Part shown: positions 56,958 through 64,000 of the stretch, in pieces
How the letters are laid out: every line of letters begins with the position of its first letter
Position numbering within the stretch: the first letter of the stretch is position 1
From: Paraburkholderia bryophila
GTDB taxonomy: Bacteria > Pseudomonadota > Gammaproteobacteria > Burkholderiales > Burkholderiaceae
Length of the DNA stretch: 64,000 nt
Direction of reading: 5' to 3'
Assembly: GCF_013409255.1 (NCBI RefSeq)
Contig: NZ_JACCAS010000001.1
Span: 2,728,001 to 2,792,000, forward strand
The notes under the pieces: generated by a model
The model's input: the letters and a program-made list of their open reading frames with translations, nothing else
Told to the model about the DNA's origin: nothing
The model's database searches: none
Position numbers and translations under genes: made by a program

Positions 56958-58091
56958 TTATTGAGCGATGCGCCTGAAAACCAGTTGCTCTCCTTTGGTT
57001 TTCACCACACCAACCCATCCCTGGCCGTCAAACCGCGGTGCTAAGATTTCGCCGTTCAGTTGACTCACAATCGCAGCGGTTTTGCCGATCAGGTCAATCG
57101 CCACGATCACGGACGTCGACTTTCCCGTACAGGACTTACCGATCGCTTTTAGCGCATGGCCGTCCAGCGCAAGCGCTTTGATTTCGCACAGCGGTTTTTT
57201 GACAGCGAAGCTGTTCACGTTCTTGCCTGTGCGATCGACGACCGACACTGCCAGGTCGGACCCTGTCAGCGCGGCGACGTACGTACTGCCGTCCGGTCCG
57301 AACACCGATGTCACGCTCTGGGCATCCAGCGGGAACAGATACTTTGACCACGTGTACCTGCTGCTGCCAGCATCGATCTTCGATACCGCATACGCTTCCT
57401 GCCCAGCAGATGAGCCCTTGTTCGGCATGAATTGCCCCGACACGAGCAAGTGATCGCCGTCGAGCTTCGCGTTCGACCCAAGCCAGAAGGCACCGTTTTC
57501 GAGCGTGGTGGTTCTGGTTCGCGCGAGGTTGGAATCGAACTGCCACAGGAAATTGCCGAATTTGCCACCGTGGTCAAGTGTCGCGCTCGTGCCGCCGCCG
57601 ATGGTGATCGCGCTCGGTCCCACATCGAAGAAGTAGGACCATTCGTCCAATCCCGCTTCGATCTTTTGTTGTCGCAGCAACTTGCCTTGCGCCGAAACTT
57701 TGTTGATCACGACACGCTCCTGACTGACCGCCGGCGAGTTGTCGGAGTTTTCTTCCGAGAGGAGGTAGTAGGCGTTGCCATCGCTCAGGCAGCGATCTAC
57801 GTTGCTGCCGACGAAGTCGCGATCCAGTGGGATGGGCAGGCGCCAGAGGACCCGATGCGTGGTGGCGTCGACGAGCAGCGCGTAGGCTGTCATCGTTGGG
57901 ACGGAGTCGTCGTAGACGGCGCCGCTGATGCAGTAGCGGCCGTTGCCGGCTGGGTCGATGGTTGAGGCGGTGAAGCCTTCAGGGGTGCCGAGGGGGATGT
58001 CGGGGGAGGTGCTAGAGGCGGCGTTGGTGGTGGTTGCGGTGAAGGAAAATAACAGGCTGAATAAGGCAGAGCGTACGTGGTTGAGTTTCAT
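56958..58091 (-). CDS. Exported protein of unknown function, probable beta-propeller
   Basis: A 377-residue protein with a signal peptide (residues 1-24, ending TTTNA). The mature part is beta-rich with recurring strands such as AYALLVDATTHRVLWRLPIP and AVSKIDAGSSRYTWSKYLFP, which resemble the blades of propeller proteins. No catalytic motif was recognised. It converges on the LprI-like gene. No named family can be given. Confidence 0.7.
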   Translation of the reverse strand: MKLNHVRSALFSLLFSFTATTTNAASSTSPDIPLGTPEGFTASTIDPAGNGRYCISGAVYDDSVPTMTAYALLVDATTHRVLWRLPIPLDRDFVGSNVDRCLSDGNAYYLLSEENSDNSPAVSQERVVINKVSAQGKLLRQQKIEAGLDEWSYFFDVGPSAITIGGGTSATLDHGGKFGNFLWQFDSNLARTRTTTLENGAFWLGSNAKLDGDHLLVSGQFMPNKGSSAGQEAYAVSKIDAGSSRYTWSKYLFPLDAQSVTSVFGPDGSTYVAALTGSDLAVSVVDRTGKNVNSFAVKKPLCEIKALALDGHALKAIGKSCTGKSTSVIVAIDLIGKTAAIVSQLNGEILAPRFDGQGWVGVVKTKGEQLVFRRIAQ

Positions 58092-58386
58092 GAATTCGCC
58101 GGACTTTTTACACTATCAATATCGAAAATAGAGAATGCCGAGCGCGCCGGGCTCGCCCGATGCTTTGCTCTTCCTGGTGATTTCAGTAGTCGTTCCGAGT
58201 TCTCATTTGTTGCCAACCCAAAAACACTCTTGATGAAATAGCGCGACGCGAGGCAAACCTTGTTGTGGCCAGCCACCGCCTCGCTATTCGTCGCCACGCT
58301 GACGCCTCGGTTTGTTGCAATTGAAACCGCGGCATGATCTCGATCGAACTTATAATTCAACGGCCATCCGCCCGGAGATTGATTGC

Positions 58387-59310
58387 ATGAATTTTCCATT
58401 GCCAAAGTTCGTCAAGCTTACCGTTGTCCCGCTGACGGTATTCGCGGTTTCTCTTCCTGCATGCAGTCAGGCGGGCCCATCGCCCGAGGTCAAGGCACTC
58501 GTCAAGAAATCGCTAGCGAATATGGTTTTCGTGAAGGGTGGCACCTTCACGATGGGCGACTTCGGTCCGCAAGTCACACCGGAAAAACTTCCTCTCACGT
58601 CGCAGCAGGAAAACAAGCCGGCGCATCCCGTCACGCTGGATAGCTTTTCAATCAGCAAGTACAAGGTCACCTACGCGGACCTCGACATCTACACCGCGGC
58701 GACCGGCAAACCGTCGTGGCCGCAGGACAAAGCGGACCGGCAATACAAAGCCGCCGATCACCCGGCCGGCGTTCCCTGGCAGATGGCCAAAGACTATTGC
58801 GAGTGGCTCGGCAAGCAAAGCGGCGCGCCCGTTGATCTTCCTACCGAAGCACAATGGGAATACGCTGCGCGCTCGGGTGGCAAGCCGGTCATTTTCGGCA
58901 CCGACAACGGCAAGTACGAAGCCGACCAGAACCTGCCGTCCGCCGATACTATCGAACAGAAGTACACGCCCGATACGGCCGTTTCACAGTACATTTATCC
59001 GGTCGGCAAATATCCGCCAAACGCCTTGGGTCTTTACGACATTGGTGTCGATGGTCGCGACTGGGTCAACGACTGGTTCGCCCCCGACTACTACGAGCAC
59101 TCGCCGGCCAGGAATCCCACCGGGCCCGCAAGCGGGACGATGAAAGTGATTCGTGGTGCCGAAGGCGACAACGCCGAAACCGCCATGACGGTTTATCGCT
59201 ACAAGGCGCCGCCGACCGGTTATATCGTCAAAACCAAAGACGGACGCACGTTGGGACCCACCGCCATTACGCTGACCTTCCGCTGCGCGGTGCAGAAAAC
59301 CACGCCCTGA
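58387..59310 (+). CDS. SUMF1/FGE-fold lipoprotein without FGE catalytic cysteines
   Basis: A 307-residue protein with a lipobox-like L23-P-A-C26, so probably an envelope lipoprotein. From residue 50 it has the formylglycine-generating enzyme fold: MVFVKGGTFTMGDFGPQ, AAGVPWQMAKDYCEWLGKQ and LPTEAQWEYAARSGG. Where true enzymes have cysteines after the RGGSW motif, this one reads VIRGAEGDNAETAMTVYR, so formylglycine formation is unlikely. SUMF1-fold proteins occur in type VI effector islands. It converges on the cargo gene, 19 bp away. The ATG at 58387 puts the lipobox correctly. Confidence 0.8.
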   Translation: MNFPLPKFVKLTVVPLTVFAVSLPACSQAGPSPEVKALVKKSLANMVFVKGGTFTMGDFGPQVTPEKLPLTSQQENKPAHPVTLDSFSISKYKVTYADLDIYTAATGKPSWPQDKADRQYKAADHPAGVPWQMAKDYCEWLGKQSGAPVDLPTEAQWEYAARSGGKPVIFGTDNGKYEADQNLPSADTIEQKYTPDTAVSQYIYPVGKYPPNALGLYDIGVDGRDWVNDWFAPDYYEHSPARNPTGPASGTMKVIRGAEGDNAETAMTVYRYKAPPTGYIVKTKDGRTLGPTAITLTFRCAVQKTTP

Positions 59311-59329
59311 TGAGCTTCGCGGCGAATCG

Positions 59330-61588
59330 TCAGACGACCCGCACCTCCGGCATGTTGTCGTAGAACGGGTGTCTGCCCGCGGCTGCCTGAAACTGGTAGT
59401 CGTTGGTGTCGACCTGCGCAACCGCATAGCCCGGGGTGGGATCGACTTTCAGCATGGCCTGCAGGCTGTCGTAGTAATCGTCCATTTCTTTTGCGTCTCC
59501 CGCCGGCGCACTCGTCAGCGACATCTGCAGAAAATCCTTCAGCTGTTGTCGGCGCAAGTCGATGTCGCCGGAGCGGCCTTGCGGGTGGATGTGCTGCACG
59601 ACGTTGTCCAGATCGTGTTTGGTGTGCGACCACTTGAGGATCTGCTTGACCGCATCTTTCCGGTTGCCGTACCAGCGGCCATATGTGTGGTTGGCCATGT
59701 CGACGCCGTCCGTCGCGTACCAATGACGAGTCAACTGATAGATCATGATGCCCTTCGCTTCGGGCGTCGCGTACTGCAGCATCCACGGATTGCTGAGTAC
59801 GCGGTTCATCAGCTCGACACGCGCGGCCTCTTTTTCGTACTGTTCGATCAGGTCGGTGAAAAGCCGGTTTATCACATCCATTTCCTGATCGACCGTCGAG
59901 GCCAGGTCCTGAATGCCCTGAATGACCATGACCTGAATATGCGAGAAGGCGTTAAACGCAGTCGTCTCGACGAACTTCAACCGCTGGAAGTTCGCGTGAT
60001 ATAGCTGGTAGAAGAACCATTTGACGAACTCGGCAATGCGCAGCGCGTCGACCGACACTTCGATATCGCCCTTTGCGCCAACGCCCAGGCATAGGCCGGC
60101 CTTCGCCTTGATTCTGAAGCGGCCTGCCGCATAGCTCACATCGAGCATGCAAGTGAGTCCCGCGCCTGCCATTGCCGTGACCGTATCGCCGACCTTGGCA
60201 AACGCTTTGTATTTGCCGCTAGGTCCCTTCTTTGCCGGCTCCATCCATTCGAGGGAGCCTTCGAGGGACAGGTCCGCGCGTGCACCGGCAAAGACGTCGA
60301 GATCTGCATTGGCGCTGGGATCGACCGGCTTGCCACCCACTTTGATCTCGCGTTGTTTGGTAGTGGGGTTATCGACCGAAGCGCCGTACAGACCCAGGTC
60401 TTTGCGCTTTTCGTCGCGATAGTCGACCACGACGCCCAGTTGCGCGACGACGCTTGCTCCAACCATTCCGGACAGGCCGAGCTCGCCTTTGAATCGAACC
60501 GCGCCGAGCGGATAAGTCTTGTGATCGTCGCCGTCCAGACTCCACATCCAACCGGCTATGTCCGGATAATAGAAAGCGCCGGAAACCTTGCCCTCGGCGA
60601 TGGCGAATTCGGCCTGCGCCGACGCCTTGATGGCCACTCGTCCCTTTTGCGGTTGCCACTCGGTGTCGAGACCCGCACCCGCGAGATAGCGCATCAATTG
60701 CGCCTTGGCCTCGATACTGACGTTATTGCTGAAGGCGGTCTGCTTCGGTTTTTCTTCTTTCTTCTCGCCTTCGCCGCCCTCACTGCGCTCGACCGGATCT
60801 TCCGCGCCAGCGCTGTAGCTTAGATCCTTGTTCCACTCTTCCGCCCACGCGAAAAGCGTTCCCGTCACGTGCTTCTCGACGATTTCGGATGACACTTTGG
60901 TCTTTTCATACAGTTGCGATTTGATGCTGCTCTCGCGGTTTATCAGCACGCCTTCTTTCAGCTTGTCGACGTCGATCTTGCGCTTGCCCTGCGCATTCGT
61001 TTTGATGAAGCTTTTCGCGCCGGTTTCTTTTTCTTCCTTGCGCCCCTTCATGTCCTCGAACGCCGCCGGGCCGAATTTATGCCAGCTCGTCTTGATCTTG
61101 TTCGAGCGTACGTAGTGAAGCTTGTACTTCGCGAACTTCACCGCTTTCTTGCCGTCGCCGTCGATATGAATCGGGATCAGTTCGACCATGGTCAGGTCTT
61201 TGCTGTCGAGCTTGCTGAGCGGCTCCAGTTCCTTCTTTAACGCCTTATGCGCGGTCTCGCGTTCTTTAAGGGCATCGTCGACGGCGGTCTTGTGCGCTTC
61301 GCCGGCGCGAGGGTCGGACATGTGATTCTGCACGTCGTCGGCGTAGGCCTTCAGCACCACGTCGAGTTTTTCATTGGCCTTGTGAAATTTATCGACGCGG
61401 TCGTGCAGCAGATTGCATTCGCTTTGCAGCGTACCGACGTCCTCCGCCGGCACGAGAATGAATTCACCGGTCTCGGGACGGAAATAGAGCATGGGCGCAG
61501 GATCGTGCGGCACTTTCACGATGCTGTCGGGCGTCGTGTTGGTGGTGCCGTTGCCATCTGGCGCGTGACTTGTGCTCGGAGCGTTCAT
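59330..61588 (-). CDS. Candidate type VI secretion cargo, large protein of unknown function
   Basis: A 752-residue protein just behind vgrG on the same strand. Residues 1-110 are mostly helical (coiled-coil-like VDKFHKANEKLDVVLKAYAD). A Lys-rich linker lies near 275. Residues 290-520 are Gly/Ala-rich with alternating beta-like stretches (KAQLMRYLAGAGLDTEWQPQ, GELGLSGMVGASVVAQLG), a pattern seen in T6SS-associated proteins. The C-terminal 200 are helical. No signal peptide, phospholipase, nuclease or muramidase motif was recognised. By position it is probably VgrG-delivered; toxicity is not shown. Confidence 0.7.
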   Translation of the reverse strand: MNAPSTSHAPDGNGTTNTTPDSIVKVPHDPAPMLYFRPETGEFILVPAEDVGTLQSECNLLHDRVDKFHKANEKLDVVLKAYADDVQNHMSDPRAGEAHKTAVDDALKERETAHKALKKELEPLSKLDSKDLTMVELIPIHIDGDGKKAVKFAKYKLHYVRSNKIKTSWHKFGPAAFEDMKGRKEEKETGAKSFIKTNAQGKRKIDVDKLKEGVLINRESSIKSQLYEKTKVSSEIVEKHVTGTLFAWAEEWNKDLSYSAGAEDPVERSEGGEGEKKEEKPKQTAFSNNVSIEAKAQLMRYLAGAGLDTEWQPQKGRVAIKASAQAEFAIAEGKVSGAFYYPDIAGWMWSLDGDDHKTYPLGAVRFKGELGLSGMVGASVVAQLGVVVDYRDEKRKDLGLYGASVDNPTTKQREIKVGGKPVDPSANADLDVFAGARADLSLEGSLEWMEPAKKGPSGKYKAFAKVGDTVTAMAGAGLTCMLDVSYAAGRFRIKAKAGLCLGVGAKGDIEVSVDALRIAEFVKWFFYQLYHANFQRLKFVETTAFNAFSHIQVMVIQGIQDLASTVDQEMDVINRLFTDLIEQYEKEAARVELMNRVLSNPWMLQYATPEAKGIMIYQLTRHWYATDGVDMANHTYGRWYGNRKDAVKQILKWSHTKHDLDNVVQHIHPQGRSGDIDLRRQQLKDFLQMSLTSAPAGDAKEMDDYYDSLQAMLKVDPTPGYAVAQVDTNDYQFQAAAGRHPFYDNMPEVRVV

Positions 61589-61657
61589 GGATGTCGGTGT
61601 GCTTGAATGGGCGAAGGATTCAGCGCGTGCGGAAACGCGCAGGCTCGTCGGCCGGGA

Positions 61658-64000
61658 TCAGGTATCGAGGAAAACTTTGAGCGCGCTCGGCGTGCCCGTC
61701 ATGATGCGCGAAGTGAGACCTTGCTCGTCGGTCATACCCTCGAACACCTTGCCTTCTGCAGTCTCGATGCGGTAGCGCACATAGGGGGCGGCGTCGCCCG
61801 TGTGCTTGTCGTGAATCTTGAACTGCTCGTTGTAGGGGCCTTCACCCGACGGGAGCGTCGGCGGCTTGGTCGACAGGCTCGTGGGTCCGGCGAACGAATG
61901 ATCGCTACCCTTGATATCAATTTTTCCGGGCGCGTGGATTTCGATATTGCCGCCCGTAATACGGATGTACGCGCCGCCGCTCGTCAGGAGGATGTCCTGC
62001 TTCGCGACGACCTCGATTTTTTCCGTGGCGGAAAGCAACTTCAGACTCTTCTGCGCGGTGATTTCGATGTTGTCGGACTGGGCCTGAATTTCGACTTTTC
62101 CCTTCGCCGCGAAGAGTTTCATGCCCGCGTTCTGCACGAACAGGCTGATCTTCTCGCTCACGCTTGCCAGCAGCGATTTGCCGGTCGCAATGTGCGTGCT
62201 CTGGCCGCTGACCAGATTGACGTGCTCGTTTGCTGCGATGTGGGTCGACTTCTGCGTCGACATGGCGATGCCGGCCGGTGTAGCGAACAGCAGGATCGGT
62301 TCCTTGAACGCGTTCGCGTTGCCCGTGCCGCCGCCGGCTGTGTTGCCGCCGCTGCCGCCGCCCGATACGCTGTTCTGGGTGGCGTCGGTGAATGACTTTA
62401 GTGAGTCGTAGCCATCTTTGAGGCTCTCGGCCTGGTGCGTTTCGCTCGCCTGGCTCAACGACTCGATCACACTTTCCGAATTGACCAGTTGACTGTTTGC
62501 GTCGCGTACGTCCAGAGGTTGGCTTGACTCGCCGGTTGTCGGATGCGTCGAAACGACCATGCCTTGTGCGGCTCTAATCGCGCCGTACGCGTCTGACTTC
62601 AGATCGAAGCCGCTACCCAGGTACTCGCCGCGCGCGTTGCCCGTCTGCGCGATCAGATAGCCCAGGTGCAACTGTGCATTCGTGCTGGTGCTGTAAAGCT
62701 GCACACGATTCTGACCGGTGGCGTCGTCCATCACCATCTGGTTGTAGCCGCTGCCCTGGTGCTCCTTCGACTTGTAGCCCGACAGGATGCCGTTTGAATG
62801 CCAGTCCGGCTTCTTTGCGCCGTTGTAGACACGGCCGGTGACGATCGGCTTGTCGCAATCGCCATCGAGGAACGACACGATCACTTCTTCGCCGATGCGC
62901 GGTACGTGGACACCGCCGTAAGCCCCACCGGCATTCGACTGCGCGACCCGCATCCAGCATGAGGCTTTTTCGTCGCCGGCATTCAGGCGATCCCAATGCA
63001 ATAGGACTTTGATGCGGTTCAGTGGGTCCGTGTACACCTCTTCATTGGCCGGACCGACGACGGTCGCGGTTTGCATGGACATTTCGGGCTTGTGATGCTC
63101 GAACGGACTGCGGAACGGGATGGTTTTGCGTTGCGCTTCGACGGCGGCCATGAAGAAGCCTTCGCTGCCGTCGCTGGATTTGACGGTTAGCGCGGCATCG
63201 GCACTATGCACGGCGCGCGCTGCGGCGATCGCGCCTTTCAGGCTGTGCGGGAAGTCCGTCGTCCCGCCTGAGACGGGCAGGTTGTTCTCGATTACCCAGT
63301 CGACCGCGATCACCGCGAACTGGCGGTCCTGTTCGCTGCTCGTGCTGTGGTCGGGGTGATCCTGCAGCTCGAACCAGCGGCCCGCGTCGATGCGGCGTAC
63401 TGCGCCCACGCCGTGGAAGCGCTTCGCACGCGACTCCCATTCCTCCATCCGCACTTTGGCGAGCTGGTCGCCGCGGTCCTGCTTGCCGTAAGTGTAGGCG
63501 CCGGTGTACTCATATACCTCGGCCTGCTGCGGCAGATCGCCCTGTGTGGCGAGCGTCGGGATCGTGGTGCCCTTGGGATTGGCCGGTGCCGACGGGGCCT
63601 TGTAGTCGAACGTGCGGGTCGTGAGCGTCGTGCTCTGTAGCGTGCGCGTGCCGCTCCATTGCACGAAGGCGTCCGTTTCGCTGTTCGTGCCCGAGCGGTA
63701 AAAGTCCACCGCTTGCGGCGATAGCGCCGGAAGGCTGCCGATGTCGTCCGTTATAACCAGCGTGTGCGATTTGCCGTCCGTGGCCTGCTCGAAATAGCCG
63801 AACAGCCCTTCGGTTTCCATCAGCCGGTGACAGAAATTCCAGTCGTCCTCGTATTGCACGCAGAATGAGCGTTGCGGCAGGGTATTTCGTAAAACAAAGC
63901 GGAATGCACCCTGCGCCTGCGGATGCATATTGAATACGTCGGTGATGATTTCATCGGCCGGTTTATCCTGCCAGATTCGTGCATCTTTTCTGAAGCGCAG
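61658..64000 (-). CDS. vgrG: VgrG type VI secretion spike protein (N-terminus cut by window edge)
   Basis: VgrG trimers tip the type VI tube. The 780 residues in the window lack only the N-terminus; the frame is open to base 64000. A gp27/gp5-like core is seen (DWNFCHRLMETEGLFGYFE; VPRIGEEVIVSFLDGDCDKPIVTGRVYN is the gp5 OB-fold), followed by a Gly-rich linker near residue 540, then the DUF2345 beta-helix (STHIAANEHVNLVSGQ, IEIHAPGKIDIKG) and a 75-residue C-terminal extension (FKIHDKHTGDAAPYVRYRIE), typical of adaptor- or cargo-binding tails. The cargo gene lies 69 bp behind it. Confidence 0.93.
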   Translation of the reverse strand: MRFRKDARIWQDKPADEIITDVFNMHPQAQGAFRFVLRNTLPQRSFCVQYEDDWNFCHRLMETEGLFGYFEQATDGKSHTLVITDDIGSLPALSPQAVDFYRSGTNSETDAFVQWSGTRTLQSTTLTTRTFDYKAPSAPANPKGTTIPTLATQGDLPQQAEVYEYTGAYTYGKQDRGDQLAKVRMEEWESRAKRFHGVGAVRRIDAGRWFELQDHPDHSTSSEQDRQFAVIAVDWVIENNLPVSGGTTDFPHSLKGAIAAARAVHSADAALTVKSSDGSEGFFMAAVEAQRKTIPFRSPFEHHKPEMSMQTATVVGPANEEVYTDPLNRIKVLLHWDRLNAGDEKASCWMRVAQSNAGGAYGGVHVPRIGEEVIVSFLDGDCDKPIVTGRVYNGAKKPDWHSNGILSGYKSKEHQGSGYNQMVMDDATGQNRVQLYSTSTNAQLHLGYLIAQTGNARGEYLGSGFDLKSDAYGAIRAAQGMVVSTHPTTGESSQPLDVRDANSQLVNSESVIESLSQASETHQAESLKDGYDSLKSFTDATQNSVSGGGSGGNTAGGGTGNANAFKEPILLFATPAGIAMSTQKSTHIAANEHVNLVSGQSTHIATGKSLLASVSEKISLFVQNAGMKLFAAKGKVEIQAQSDNIEITAQKSLKLLSATEKIEVVAKQDILLTSGGAYIRITGGNIEIHAPGKIDIKGSDHSFAGPTSLSTKPPTLPSGEGPYNEQFKIHDKHTGDAAPYVRYRIETAEGKVFEGMTDEQGLTSRIMTGTPSALKVFLDT

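Overview
The window looks like a piece of a main chromosome of a Burkholderiaceae betaproteobacterium, most likely Paraburkholderia. This is inferred from the high G+C, the strong GC bias at third codon positions (which opens long antisense shadow ORFs), and gene orders typical of that group: gatCAB facing mreBCD-mrdA-rodA, and def-fmt-htpX-rsmB-DUF4390-ntrY-ntrX. No rRNA operon, insertion sequence, integrase or CRISPR array was seen.

From 1 to about 35.6 kb the window is mostly housekeeping. It holds a PPK2-type polyphosphate kinase cut by the left edge; gatCAB for the tRNA amidotransferase; the elongasome operon mreBCD-mrdA-rodA, closed by a strong hairpin terminator; a Sel1-repeat protein and a HpaI-type aldolase; queC-queE-queD for queuosine precursor synthesis; tRNA-Phe; the rsmB-DUF4390-ntrY-ntrX-like operon; htpX behind a near-consensus sigma-32 promoter; LysE-type exporter, fmt and def, divergent from dprA; a thioredoxin-like protein; topB; a LysR regulator; and pckG, divergent from a 2-hydroxyacid dehydrogenase with a perfect CRP-type palindrome between them. 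A patatin-like protein, a thioesterase and tRNA-Lys(CTT) with its own promoter and terminator follow.

From 35.7 to 52.6 kb the content is metabolic and adaptive. There is a LysE exporter convergent with an AraC regulator, an amino-acid binding protein with an aminotransferase, the DEAD-box helicase dbpA, and a heavy-metal module in which a CadR/PbrR-like MerR protein is divergent from a Cd/Zn/Pb P-type ATPase across a textbook 19-bp-spacer promoter. An ethanolamine catabolic cluster follows: AraC regulator, aldehyde dehydrogenase exaC, DUF779, eutC, eutB and a permease. Ethanolamine is imported, cleaved by the B12-dependent lyase to acetaldehyde and ammonia, and the aldehyde is oxidised to acetate. 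No microcompartment genes are present. A Rob/GyrI-like AraC regulator ends this block.

From 52.6 to 64 kb the content is accessory. The most interesting item is a solitary retron-type reverse transcriptase (53143-54516) with an N-terminal extension of about 150 residues and degenerate retron signatures. A 584-bp leader precedes it, with an AT-rich palindrome, two perfect DnaA boxes and several hairpins, and could hold an msr-msd RNA. Next come a multi-TM membrane protein, a DUF218 protein, and secreted or lipidated proteins (LprI-like, an unknown exported protein, a SUMF1-fold lipoprotein without the usual catalytic cysteines). A 752-residue candidate type VI cargo and a VgrG spike running off the right edge complete the window. 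The last part looks like a VgrG effector island.
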